In this document: piece after piece, positions 38,561-50,350 of the stretch
Numbering within the stretch: the stretch's first letter is position 1
Layout of the letters: the number at the start of each line of letters is the position of its first letter
NCBI GenBank assembly: GCA_964017145.1
Contig: OZ024851.1
Span: forward strand, 992,001-1,056,000
DNA from: Agrocybe praecox
Lineage: Eukaryota; Basidiomycota; Agaricomycetes; Agaricales; Agrocybaceae
DNA length: 64,000 bases
Reading direction: 5' to 3'
Made by a program: the position numbers and the translations under genes
Notes under the pieces: generated by a model
Databases searched by the model: none
What the model was told of the DNA's origin: nothing
The model's input: the letters and a program-made list of their open reading frames with translations, nothing else

Positions 38561-38696
38561 TATGGCTGTGGCTTCTGTGGCTGAAAAATAAAACAAAATT
38601 TAGAAGAATGCGTCGTCGAAAAGGATCTAAGGGAATTGTGCGCACAAGGAATTCAGGAGACCAAAAGGTGCTGATCAAGGCATGCTTGCGAGTTCG

Positions 38697-38705
38697 CCTT
38701 TTATA
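38697..38705 (-). promoter_or_regulatory. TATA box upstream of the PsiD-like gene
   Basis: TATAAAAGG on the minus strand, about 135 bases before the ATG at 38560. This is a good match to the TATA consensus at a usual distance and suggests a regulated rather than housekeeping promoter. Confidence 0.5.
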
Positions 38706-38771
38706 AACTTGAAGAAATGGAATACGATGCAATCCATTGGACAATCATGTGGTTAGCTATAACTAGTTTCA

Positions 38772-39524
38772 GGGTTCAGGATACAGAATAGAATCAATTG
38801 GTTGGATTCATCATCGATTCGATAGAAGCTGCATACCTGTACCTTGTTCAGTCCCCGTGATAGTCCCGTAACATCATGATAACCACCCCGCCACAGAGGT
38901 TTTAATTTTGACTCGAAAAAAGATTCCAGCCACAAAGTCGTTGGGGTATTGCTTAGGCAACTAAGTTCCTGTAATTGAGGACATCTGCGCAGTGTCGGTC
39001 GAAGGGTATGGGTTATGTCGTGCATGAAATTAGCTGCCAAGTCCAGCATAAGTAGATTATGTACTCTCTTGACATATGGTGGGAGACGGCGCATAAAAAT
39101 ACATCATAACGAGATAAAAGCTAGAACGTCGGTTCCTGATATACGAACGACAGCGAGATGTGGCGTAGAAATGAGTCCCCTCTTTCTTCGATAATCGATG
39201 GATGTGTCTGCTCTGAGACCAGATACCCAGGTTTTGGATACAATGCCGTTTATCAAGAATGTCGGGGCTTAAGCAAAAAGGCTTGTCCGACCGGGCGACT
39301 GGACACCATTAGCGTTGAAACTCGAGACGTGGATCTGGACCGGGAATATTGTGAACCTGATTTTTAGCGACGAGAGGCCATGATTATAAGAGCATTTGAT
39401 TCTGCTAGACCAGGGCTAGGTTACAACGGGTTCCCAAGGAAAAGACAAATCCAACAGATATACAAAGTCAAAGCCAAAGACCGCTGTTGACATCACAACT
39501 TTTAGGGCTTTTAGGGGCTCAACG
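38772..39524. repeat. Dispersed direct repeat, copy 1 (about 0.75 kb)
   Basis: Closely similar, in the same orientation, to 45136-45874, with small gaps and scattered substitutions. On the minus strand it reads fragments such as DLAANFMHDITHTLRPTLRRCPQLQEL, like the leucine-rich part of an F-box protein, but the frame is broken in both copies. It is therefore a duplicated relic rather than a working gene. No terminal inverted repeat or target duplication is visible. Confidence 0.85.
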
Positions 39525-39697
39525 TCATTGTTTATTCTGCAACGCGCCAAACAAGCCAAACAATCGCTCCCAATCCGCCCGGCGCCTTTAAGGTTTAATT
39601 TTAATCTCTGCAATACATATTTGAAAAGGGGCTTACCGTGGCTTACCGTGGCTTACCATGGAACTCTCATCACTTTCACCTAGGCATACTTCAAGCA

Positions 39698-41146
39698 ATG
39701 ACTTCCAAAAACATCTCAAGGGAAGAACTTCTCATTCTCCTTGCTTCAATGGGGGTCGTTTTACCAGAGGACAACAAAATGACGGCGGAACAGTTGAATA
39801 AGCGGCTCGGTCAAGCTCTGGATACCGCTCAAGAGATACCGGACATTCTCGAGAATTTAACGGTGAACCCAGCAGAGTTGTCAAAATGGCCATCTCCAAA
39901 GAATAAAACGCTATACGAATCTTCACAGCGAGGAAATATGACAGAGTTATTCACGGGAGATATGCACGAACCTAAGAAGGGGAGCTTGTCCTCGAAGACA
40001 GATATCTTTAAAGAAATGCGGCAAAGCATTTTGAGCATAGCACACGCCTGCGACATGGGGACTGAACAAATGCTTTTTAGGGACGCAGAGGACAAATGGG
40101 CCGTTTATATTAAGGTTGGCTTCTACATCGATGGAATGATTCGAAGGCGCAAACTCATTGAACACGTATCAAGTCAAACCCGACGTCCCTCTTTTCTTCT
40201 TCTTTTACAAAGAGCTTACGCCTACCGCCACTGAATCCATGAATAAGTTTAAAAAAAGAGGCAGTCGGCAAAGAACAAATCGCAATATCGACAATAAGTG
40301 ACCTTGAGCGCCGTACTCTTCTGAAGCTCTTCAGCAGGAATGGCAAAAAGGTCGACCGGAAACTTGTGAAGAGTGCACATAACTGGCTTGTCCAATCCGG
40401 CTACCACTCATCGTTTGTTCTACCTCTTTGTCCGCTCAATATGCATGATTTAGGCAAGCTCGGGGATCCTGGATGCTATGTCTGTGGAAAGAAGAATGCC
40501 AATCGATGTGTTCAATGTATGATGACTTCATAAATGTACGGGAGGTTTCTCCCAAATCGAAAGTCTGCTCATATTGTCACATCACGGACAGCAGAATGTC
40601 AAAAGGCTGATAGGCCCGGGCCATGCACAAAGTTTCTTGCAAATCTACCAAAGGGGCACTTGGCACAAAATCACCCTTTCACCTCCTTCCGCCTTGCCTT
40701 ATCTATCTTTAGTCAATCGCCTCGATTCAAAGAACAAGGGCACCCCGACCAATGTCAGTACCCCTCTGCCTGACGCTCACGGTGGAAGAATGTTCCTTGC
40801 CAAATTTCAATTTTCTTCCCAAGGAAGGTCGGGAGATATGTTGGTCTATGGCAGGCAGAGAACCTTCAGTCTCTTCTGGAAGCGGTCTAGCCAACCTACG
40901 CTTTTTCATCACGCTGAACAGATCATTGGACACAAGCTCAAATTCTATAGATAGATGAAGCATACTGGGGATTACAATTTCGAAATATGCTTGGATCGCG
41001 CCCCAGACCAGGACTCTCTGGTGACTCTACTAAAGATTATCCAAACCAGAGAGTCAAAGTCAAAGTCCAGTATTTTTTTGTACGATAAAGGATCTGTAAG
41101 GAGATTCAAAACTTTAGAAGATGAAGATGACTGCAGTGGTAAATAG
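39698..41146 (+). pseudogene. MYND-finger protein, broken
   Basis: The first 150 residues read cleanly from ATG 39698 (MTSKNISREELLILL ... DKWAVYIK). After that the family-like reading needs frame changes: YQVKPDVPLFFFFYKEL continues in another frame near 40165, the zinc-finger start CYVCGKKNANRCVQC is at about 40461-40516, then the half YC and the later half AECQKAD lie in different frames separated by a 13-base surplus. The usual Trp after QKAD is Arg, and a TAG interrupts KFYR-MKHTGDYNFEICLDRAPDQD near 40950. Several lesions together argue for decay, although an alternative splice pattern could rescue one of them. A short tandem repeat CTTACCGTGG lies just before the start. Confidence 0.65.
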
Positions 41147-41446
41147 AAGATAATATGAAAGCGCAAAAAGACTGGCCGCCACAGAAATTTCGCTGACACA
41201 ACATAAAGTTGTCCTTGAGCCGAATCTCATCTCCTGGTGGAAGGGTCAGGTATTGCTTTCTTAAGGAACGAGAGGATAGGACTCTTCCGTAGTGGACCTA
41301 AGTGGAAAAGTGTTGTTTGTGCAAAGTTCTGAGAAGCAAAGTTCGTCCAAGGGAGACTAACGTCGGATTCCGTGTGTGAAAGTTGATGTTTCCCCCGAGT
41401 CTTGGGTGCAGCCCTCTCTGGAGTTCAGTTCTGGAGTGTGGGCATC

Positions 41447-44400
41447 TCATACACGTGTGCCTGATTGGTAGAGGGGCAAGTTCTTTAATCGTAGAATTTC
41501 CGCATTGACCAAGGACCGAGTTCTATCCCTCTCGTCTCTGACTGCCAATTCGTCTGCAGTCCTCTCGTAAGGTTGGAACTGTTGAATGGCGTCTTCCAAT
41601 GCCTTCTTAAAACCAGGAATAATAAAATCTCTAGAGAGACGGCGTTCTTTCTTTTCAGAAAATGCAAATGATAGAATTTTCCACCAGGAACGAATGAGGG
41701 GTTGGAGTGGCCGGAAATACGGACCGAATAATGGAAGTAGATGGGTTTCAACGACCGACGGATTATCGAATAAATGCTTTTTGGTACCGTATATCTTTGC
41801 CGGGGTGTCCTCGAAAAGGAGGGAGGTGGATTTAATGATCTTCCACAACTCCTCCCGTTCTTCGTCAGAAATGTCTCCGTCGGCGAAAAGTGAGAATTCC
41901 TCCCGCTGTTTACCGCCAGCCCCTTTGCGAGTGATGCCGAGAAGCACAAAATTCCAGAATATTGACTCCATGTCGTGCACAGCTTTATGCGGCATAGGAT
42001 CAGGACCGAGTAGCTCGTGGCTCATAAATGCTTTTGTTCCCTAGAGCCAATTTTAGCGTTCAATGAAGAATTGTAAATAGATAAAGGAGATCCATACCGT
42101 TGGAAACGTCTGCTTGGACTGGCGCTCCAGGAATTGCGGTGGTAGAATGTTCTGGAATATAGTAAATATAGAGCTCCGTCTCATTGTGGATTAGACCTAC
42201 CTTGCTATCTATGAGTAGGCCTGTACTCTCGGCGGTGACCGGTGTAGTAGTAGGGGAGTTGGTTTTCTGAAGATAACAGATAACAGATAATGCCGATCAG
42301 CACAAATATCCGTGGCGGATTCAGATAAGCAGAGTAACACACCGAAGCTATTTTGGGAGGAGGTGCAGCGGGACCGAAATGTTCGAGTAGCTCCAAAAGT
42401 TCAATCGATGCGTAATGCTTTGCGCGGGAGGCACCGTCAAAAATGCCACTCAATTCAGAGAAATGTGAATGAATTACGGCCAGACCAAACATTGGATCGA
42501 GGATCAAGTGTCTGCGAGACTCTTTGAAGAAAGTGAGAAGATCGGGCAGAGTAGACCAATACCCTGATTGAGCCTGGCCGTTATCCATTATTTCAAGCGA
42601 TTCGTCAAGTGATCCATGTGGCTTGGGTGATTCAAGAATCCTAGAAAGAACGTCTTCAATGGTTTGTGGTACATAGTTCTCGTCGACTTTCGCGTGGTCC
42701 AGGTCGATAAGCCTTCCTCTTCCGTTTTTATGATCAATAACGATATTACTGGTGCTTATGTCCCCATGACAAACACCACGATTATACAGAAATTCATAAT
42801 CTATCAATCAAAGTATCGATTTGTTAGAACGGATACTAAAAGAACACTGGCTGACCTTCGATTACTCCCAGGAAAACATTGAGTAATTCAGGCAAATCCG
42901 CAAAGGATGTAAGGGGCCAGCCAAATGTTGGAAGGACCATTCGATACTGGCAACGGGCGGTTGTTGGCATCGTTTCAGGCCAGTTATCCCCTTCGCGCCG
43001 CTGCCTCATCCACTCTATTTGGCTTCGCAAAGGTCTGTCGGCGAGTGGCACATTTATGGGCAAACATTCGATGCCTTTCCGGAAATCTGATACTGTGTTT
43101 GATCCAGGTTGATCGTAGTGAAGGAGCACCCTTTCTCGTAAATGTTCAGCTGCGTACGCATGCTCGTAAATTTCGTGCTCTGCCTTGAATTCGGGGTCAC
43201 AAGGGCGCCAGGTTTGCTTAATAACGACGGGCTCCGCCTAAGAGGAGGATATAAGATGGTTAACAAAAGAAGAAAATGCTCTCAAAAGTATGATGAAGAA
43301 CCTGCTCGGGTGGTGTGCTATCGTTGACGCAGACAGCCAGCCAGACCATGGTTGCTCTGCCACACATGATCTCTGAACGTGCGGTGCTCAATGCCTTGAT
43401 GGTCCGGAAAATTGAGCCGTTGATATTAATTTCCCATTGCAGTTTATCCTGTTTATCGGGAAGTTGCTCTGGATGCAGCTCATAGGTGTACATAGGCGTC
43501 CCACTCTTCGAGATGATCTTCATTGTTTTGTCCCAACCCAGCTCCGATGGGGTCATCAACGCAAGACTTGAAAGTACCCGAATAAAGTCCTCGGGACACT
43601 ATCAATAAATGTTAGTCGTTTAGACACGTAACAATGAGATGAACATTGTTACCTCGTGAATATTGAATGGGTCGGATGTGCCCAATACCCCAGAGCGATC
43701 ACAGTACCACAGTGATAGCTTATTATTCAATAAAAGCATTCCAAACACAAATCTCCGGTCCAGTTGCACTTGTAATATCTGTCGCATTTGGGCAAGAATC
43801 TTGGTGGCTGCTTTCTGCTTTCTGGTCTCATTTGGTGCTACAACGAGCGTAGCGATTGTGATTTCCCGCAAGAGAAACGACGCGCTGAGCTGAGTAACAG
43901 AAATAACAGTATTAATCTGGGATGCGACACCACACTGAGCATCATCATACCTCTGACTCGGTCATAGTTTCAGATATATCATCTTCAGCGTCGTCCTAAA
44001 ACAAATGTCAGAACTAGAAGTGCAAGCAAAAGTTTTATTTACAGATTTCACCGCTTCACGTCGGACTTCTTTCCTCTTTTCATGGCACAAGCGAAGATTC
44101 TGCAGCAAGTTGTTCACATTAAATAAGTAATATATGTAAAGGTTGCAAACTTACCGTTACAATACCTTCCACTTCGTGTTCCGACGCTTTCTCCGAACGC
44201 AAGTAGTTTAAACACGACTCAGTACCCATCGGACTGAACCAAACGCCTTGCACACATCTCTCGTGTGTGCTATTGAAGTTTGTGACGTCTTCATTATGGC
44301 ACACCGCATTGCATATATTCGCTATGGAGCCGTGGCAGAGTTCTTGTTCTCGTTTCCGTTTTCGACTACTTGTTATGTCATGCCATGAAGGAAAACCTTC

Positions 44401-44544
44401 CAGCGATGCACCTTTGTTGTAAAAACCTTGCTGGACTAGACGAGCCAAAACACTAGCAGTAGAGATTTTGGATGTGCCAAAGAAATGGTCCATGAAATCT
44501 TTGGAACTGCAGACATATACATTGGTCTGCGCTTCCGACGTCAT
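41447..44544 (-). CDS. FunK1 protein kinase (fungal-specific)
   Basis: Ten exons (44155-44544, 44043-44099, 43951-43995, 43653-43889, 43302-43598, 42856-43237, 42343-42800, 42201-42266, 42098-42151, 41447-42040) join to 859 residues, all in phase. Kinase landmarks: catalytic loop RGVCHGDISTSNIVIDH (HGD where most kinases have HRD), metal loop RLIDLDHAK in the DFG place, then GTKAFMSHELL and HDMESIFWNFVLLG, the hallmark end of FunK1 domains. The family is expanded in multicellular mushrooms; substrates are unknown. The N-terminal 250 residues include a nuclear-type basic patch (SSRKRKREQE). An upstream ATG at 44643 would add 33 residues. It lies between two direct repeats. Confidence 0.88.
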
Positions 44545-45135
44545 GAGTAAAAACTGAGGTTTTCTGTGCCAATAGATCTTAAACCTTCGTTTCAGCGCTT
44601 GAATATGATTTGAACATAATATATGAGATTTACTGAAGTGCAAAGGGGCCTACCAACTTAACACTGAAATTACAGTGTATTGTTGTAGAAAGTTGCCAAA
44701 TTGCGAGTGCACGTATGTAGTGTGTTGGGAGAGACTCGGATGGGAGAAGGTCTGCACATGAAGGGGTCGGTGTAGACTCGCGACGGTCATGTTTCTGCCT
44801 TTTCCTACACAGCCACCCGCACCAGCCCTCTCTCTGTCATCGTTTGTCTCGTTTGTCTCCACAGCTGTCTCTCCCGCTCCGCTCGACTGCTCGACTGATG
44901 CTGGGTCACAGCTCTTTTGGCGGGGCCGGGTCACCACAAATGCTGCCCCTCAGCCCCCCGGTCTCGCACCGCATACCATGCTCGACCTCCGACTTCTAGG
45001 GATGCCGCTCGGTGTTTGTAGGCTTGCTTGGTAGTGGGACTTAGCGAAATACAGGAATATGGGATGCGGGGTACACAAATATGAGAGAAATGAAGACTAG
45101 CGCCGGAGTAAGTTCAGGTGGCATCCCTCTTTTCG
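44545..45135. other. Spacer upstream of FunK1
   Basis: Holds the FunK1 promoter. Overlapping frames on both strands at 44650-45034 have simple composition and no domain. No tRNA or transposon signature. Confidence 0.4.
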
Positions 45136-45874
45136 GGGTTCAGGATACAGAATAGAATCAATTGGTTGGATTCATCATCGATTCGATAGAAGCTGCATAC
45201 CTGCACCTTGTTTGGTCCCCGTAATAGTCTCGTAACATCATGATAACCATTCCGCCACAGAGGATTTTGAGTGGATGAAAGGCTCCAGCCACAAAGTCGT
45301 CGGGGCATTGCTTAGGCAACTAAATTCCTGTAATTGAGGACGTCTACGCAGTGTCGGTCGAACGGTATGGGTTATGTCGTGCATGAAAATATCTGCCACC
45401 CTAAGTCCAGCATAAGTAGATTATGTACTCTCTTGACATATGGTGGGAGACGGCGCATAAGAATGCTTCATAACGAGATACAAGCTAGAACGTCGATTCC
45501 TGATATACGAACGACAGTGAGATGTGGCGTAGAAATGAATCCCCTCTTCTTTCGATAATCGATGGATGTGTCTGCTCTGAGACCAAATATCCAGCTTTGG
45601 GATGCAATACCATTTATCAGGGATGTTGAAGCTTGAAAGCGTGTCCAAGAGCGCGACTGGGCATCATTTATGTTGAAACTCGAGACCTGGACCTGGACCT
45701 GAGATGTTTAGCGACGAGAAACCATGATTATAAGAAAATTTTAAATCAGCTTGACCAGGGCTGGGCTACAACAGGTTCTCAAGGAAAAGTGTAACAGACA
45801 TACAAAGTTGATGGTTAAAGACAAAGCTGGCCCGCTGCTGCTCATCACAACTTTTAGGCTTTTTAGGGGCTTAA
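45136..45874. repeat. Dispersed direct repeat, copy 2 (about 0.74 kb)
   Basis: Second copy of the repeat at 38772-39524, same orientation. Differences include a 5-base insertion in the ATATCTGCCACCC area and several small deletions, so both copies have drifted. The copies bracket the MYND relic and the FunK1 kinase. Copy 2 ends only about 280 bases before the coding region of the desaturase. Confidence 0.85.
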
Positions 45875-46149
45875 CCCTAAATTAGGGTCAGCACATAATC
45901 ATATGGCCACGGTGATGGACATTTATTGGAATCGTTCGTTGGTCTGGACTATACCACCAGAGTCTATACATTAGACTTTCTTACACTCCGACGCGGTCAT
46001 ATCCTGTTTCTTTTTTTATTACTAACATATCCAGCACCATCTAACTATAAGGGAGAATTAACCAGGAGATTGGCAAGGAATGACTACCAGCAAGTTGCTT
46101 TTGAAGAGTCTAGCCATACAATAGCTCATTTCTTTCATAGATTATAGTC

Positions 46150-47523
46150 TTTATGGAGGCGCTGAGTCGTTTGACGAAGGACGAACAAAGAGCAAGCGAA
46201 CGCCACGACGTGTCATCCCCGCAAACGAGAAGGCAGAGAGCTGCGCTCACGTTGCACCACCACAAGACCCTAAAGACTTTCTATGGTTAATGACAGAGGA
46301 ACCTCATCGAACGAGGAGGATGGCAATAATGCAGGCGCATCCTGAAGTTTGTCTTTCCCTCCTCATACTGCGCGCAGCTGTTCATTGCCTTAGGTTACAA
46401 AACTTATGGGACTAGAACCCTTGACGAAATGGGTTGTACTGTTTGTAGTGTCTCTACAGGTCGGCATATCCATCCTACTTCGCAACCGTTCCCCCACGTC
46501 ACCGCTGTTCATCTTAATTGCGTATGCAATTGGAGGGACTGCGAATCACAACCTGTTCCTTGCGATCCATGAAATTACGCACAATTTGGCCTTCCGAGGA
46601 GTCGCCCCGAATAAGTTGTTGGCAATATTTGCTAATTTGCCTATTGGGATACCATACTCTGCAGCTTTCAAGGTATGTAGCTTGCAGATGGCGAACATCG
46701 TATATTCGATAGTGAATATGCATCCCTAGGGTTACCACATCGAACATCATAAATTCATGGGTCAGGATGGCATTGATACAGACTTGCCAACCAGATTTGA
46801 ATTGTTCGTATTGAACAATGTACTTGGAAAAGTGTTCTTTGCGTACGTTTCCATTTGTTTTTGAGTCGTCATTTTTACTAAATCGTTTTACAGAACTTTC
46901 CAGATTCTATTTTATGCTCTTCGACCTACATTCGTGCGAGCTCAACGCCTCACTCAGTGGCACTTCCTCAACATTGCAGTCCAAGTTGTTTTCGACTACG
47001 TACTTGTGAAGACATTTGGCGTAAAGCCTTTGATATACCTCATAATGAGTAGCTTCTTCGCAGGAAGTCTGCATCCTTGCGCGGGCCATTTCATTGCCGA
47101 GCACTATCTCTGGGACGGGCTAGAACAGGAGACATACAGCTACTATGGACCATTGAACATATTGGCATACAACGCAAGTTCATCCCAGCTGTCTTGTTAA
47201 TATCATGTTTTGACATTGCACGACAGGTTGGATACCACAACGAACATCATGACTTCCCTTCAATTCCTTGGACACGCCTGCCGGCTCTGCGAGCACTAGC
47301 TCCAGAATTTTATGATAACATACCCTCGCACCCTTCATGGCCAATGGTCATCGTCAACTTTATCCGTGATAAAGAAGTAGGACTTTTCGCACGTGCGAAG
47401 AGATTAGGCAAAGGACGTCCATTGAATTGCGATACCAAAGATACTACAACTCCTGCCGAGCAGGACGTCGATTCAATTTCGGACTCGGGTTCGACTGAAG
47501 AAGAATCAGATAAATGCGAGTAA
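46150..47523 (+). CDS. DES1: Sphingolipid delta-4 desaturase (DES family), 5' end unresolved
   Basis: This ER enzyme adds the delta-4 double bond to the ceramide long-chain base. Exons: up to 46346, 46394-46672, 46730-46842, 46894-47173 and 47227-47523. Landmarks: DPKDFLWLMTEEPHRTRR, the His boxes HEITHN, HIEHHKFMGQDGIDTDLP and GYHNEHHDFPSIPW, and hydrophobic spans between them. The last intron has GC-AG ends (AAC|GCAAGT...CAG). The N-terminal frame (YGGAESFDEGRTKSKR ...) is open back to a stop near 46117 but contains no ATG, so the true first exon lies upstream or is lost; the given start is nominal. An ATG at 46153 is in another frame. The C-terminal tail is acidic. Confidence 0.85.
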
Positions 47524-48072
47524 AAAATTATTTGGCGATTTGATAGTAGTATTTATTGAGATAGAGGTAGTCAAGAACATGGACTACCAGACACTGATAC
47601 ATGTTCTTTTTTCTAGTACTACCCATCATCAAAAAATAGAAAGCTATGTTCATACTGATGGGTATGGTAAAGTCTAGACCATAGACTCCCCTTTGGGAAC
47701 GCTTGAATTTTGAAGTGGTGGACATTTGATTCTGAATAAGATAGGATTTCTTTTGCTTATTTTATAGCCTTATACAGCGTATACATAATCGAAAGAGAAA
47801 GCTGGAGAAATTGACGGTCTTCAAATTTACAAAGAAATCTCAACTTCAAATTCATGTCTACTATTGCAAGGCTATCCATTAAGATTACGCGAGGAACTGT
47901 TTGTGCTCGATTGTGCTGCACAATAACGGCCGAAAGTGTGAATTTTTGAGTGATAGCCTGATCATGATCCCGATTAACTGAACCATGGTCTCGCATCGCG
48001 CACATCGTTTATCTATAGTTGTCATTTCTCTATCTAATGACGAGTTTGTGACGAGTCGGAAATCCCTTCTTC
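47524..48072. other. Intergenic after the desaturase
   Basis: About 550 bases with no supported gene. It leads directly into the tandem repeat at 48073. Confidence 0.4.
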
Positions 48073-48502
48073 TGTTGGAATAATCGGGGTAAATACAAGC
48101 GCATCACGAAGTGATTCTCACTTGACGGCCTGCCACACATTATCTCGAGGAGATAATTCGTTTTAGTCTTTCTCTGTTATTTGGCTAGTAAATGCCACAC
48201 TTCCTTTTATTTCCTTTTATCTCCTTATTACTTCGTAGCTACACATCTTGTATTTATAGTGTACCTACATGAATTGTAAATCTCGTGTTGGAATAATCGG
48301 GGTAATACAAGCGCCTGCGCACCACGAAGTGGTCACCTGACAGCCGCAGATTATCTCGAGGAGATAATCTGCATTTCATTCTTATATTGACATTTGGCAT
48401 ATTAGGTATATGCCAACTATCCCTTGTTTTATTATTTTATCTTCTTATTGCTTTTGTAGCTATATATCTTGTATTTAAAGTGTAGCTACGATGCAAATCT
48501 CG
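48073..48502. repeat. Head-to-tail pair of LTR-like repeats (213 and 217 bp)
   Basis: Copy 1 is 48073-48285 and copy 2 is 48286-48502, with no bases between. Both start TGTTGGAATAATCGGGGTAA, like copia-type LTRs, and both end AAATCTCG, so neither ends in the expected CA. Two hairpins are kept in both: ATCAC-GAA-GTGAT in copy 1 versus ACCAC-GAA-GTGGT in copy 2 (a paired change), and ATTATCTC-GAG-GAGATAAT, lengthened to 12 bp in copy 2. A TATA-like TATATATCTTGTATTTAAAG precedes the end. Copy 2 ends about 120 bases before the ATG of the first DAO gene and may supply its promoter or leader. Confidence 0.75.
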
Positions 48503-48623
48503 CTTGATTGCGAGGGCCCCTACTTCAACCCGAGTGACCTCAAAGACCAGGTCATTTAACATCTTCGACCGTTCCCTCATCTTTGTCATCGACTGTAGCG
48601 AGACTTTCTCATTTGGCGACTTA

Positions 48624-50201
48624 ATGGCTACGCTTACACCAGGAGAAATTGAGACTAAGAAACAGATTGTAGTGTTGGGAGCTGGTAAGTACATCTCAAG
48701 AGTCAATGTAGCAGATCGGACAAGATACGCTCAGTCTTGACTCTGTTTCACCCTTTGCGTCTTGCGAAATGCTGACTTGAATTTTAGGTGTTATTGGGCT
48801 TACTACAGCATATAAATTGCAATTGGAGGATGCGTACCAAGTAACAATCGTGTCAGATATCATCCCAAGCGACCCAAAGTCGATCAAGTACACTAGTCAA
48901 TGGGCGGTACGTGTGGATTGAACCTTGCACTACGATTGACTCATTGACGAAGACAACAGGGAGCACACCATGTTTACAACCCTATAAACGAGACAGAACA
49001 ACATCGTAAGAGAATGTTCTACTCCGTTTATGTGAGATTGATGAAGTTGACTTCGTGCGACGAATCGTCTTCGGATGTCAGTGTTCGAAGAGCAAACTTT
49101 CGATGTTATGTGGGCACTGTCTGCATCTGGGAGCGACGCGGAAGAGTGCTTCCTTCGAGTCCCTCAAACGGAATACTTCTTTGAGGAACCTGCACAACCC
49201 AATCCGATGGAAAAGTTGCCCAACGTAAACACTTATCTCCAATCTTATTTTATGCCGGTACTTATCAAATGGGATGCCCTCCACTTTAGTTCAGGCACCT
49301 CAAACCAGAGGAACTCATTCAAGGCGCTGTGTGTGGAGTAACTTTCACAACTCTTACAATCGACGTCCCAATATACCTCAACTACCTCCTCATGCGGTTC
49401 CTAGCAGCCGGTGGTCGTGTCGTTCGTGGATCACTGCAGCATATTTACCCTCTCTTGGAGGCTGGAACGACCCTTTTCTCTGACGGAAACAAACATGATC
49501 CATTGCCAGATGCTGTGATTAATTGCACGGGACTCGGAGCACGAACCCTTGGGGGTGTCGAAGATAAAGATGTATTTCCAGTTAGAGGTCAAACCGTTCT
49601 CGTTAGAGCGCCTTGGGTAAGGTTCGGAAGGACAGAAACTGTAGATAACACTGGCGCTTTCACGTATATCATTCCTAGGAGGAGCAGCGACGTACGTAGG
49701 ATTTCATCTATATTATTTCTTTTGCTCTATCTAGTGTAATGTATGCTTACTCGATTTCCAGGTCATTGTTGGGGGTACCAGAGGAATTAATGATTGGTTC
49801 CCGAGGCCTCGCCCAGAGACTACTGAAGATATTCTTCGACGCGGATTGAAGTTATGTCCGGAGCTTGCACCCCCTGAAATTCGGGCGATCCGGGAGCCTA
49901 CGTTGGACGATATCTTACCACACGTAGTGGGTGAAGGTTGTGGTCTGCGTCCTGCGAGAAAAGGCGGAGTTCGACTAGAAGTAGAGTGGATTGAAGGCGT
50001 ACTCGTGAAGAGAGAAGGAAAAGTGCCCATTATTCATAATTATGGGTCAGTAACCTTGTATGCTCTTTTGGATTCGCATAGACAGCTTATCGTTCTCGTT
50101 CCTTTAGACACGGAGGGTATGGGTATCAAGAATCATGGGGATGTGCCAAACGCGTTTTAGAACTCCTTGATAGTGCTCTCGCTATTACAAAGGAGAAATA
50201 A
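48624..50201 (+). CDS. D-amino-acid oxidase family flavoenzyme, copy 1
   Basis: DAO oxidises D-amino acids with FAD, giving the keto acid, ammonia and H2O2. Seven exons (48624-48684, 48788-48906, 48960-49005, 49082-49224, 49290-49691, 49762-50045, 50108-50201) join to 382 residues. Landmarks: FAD Rossmann GAGVIG (19-24), YTSQWAGAHHV, VINCTGLGARTLGGVEDKDVFPVRGQTVLV, FTYIIPRRS, VGEGCGLRPARKGGVRLE and HNYGHGGYGYQESWG. The C-terminus ends TKEK, so the SKL-type peroxisome signal usual in this family is absent. D-aspartate oxidase is the main alternative. It is followed in the same orientation by a relic and a second intact copy. Confidence 0.93.
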
Positions 50202-50350
50202 TTTCGTAATTTCTATATCCTATAATTTTGTCATATGCTAGTCGTCTGACAATACCTTCTCGGGGTTAGGAAGATCGTATACTACTATCAAGACAAATAA
50301 ATTTGTTGCATCATTCAAGTTAATTATACGTATGAAGTCATGAGTATGGT
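50202..50350. other. 3' flank of DAO copy 1
   Basis: AT-rich sequence between the DAO stop codon and the small inverted-repeat element. Nothing else seen. Confidence 0.3.

Noticed and set aside
45868..45888. Telomere-like repeat (CCCTAAATTAGGG)
   Set aside because: Only one unit on each side of a short palindrome; an interstitial telomere array would have many units.
48073..48502. Hammerhead or twister ribozyme
   Set aside because: The repeat has stable hairpins, but I could not find the hammerhead core (CTGATGA with GAAA) or the twister core in the right order.
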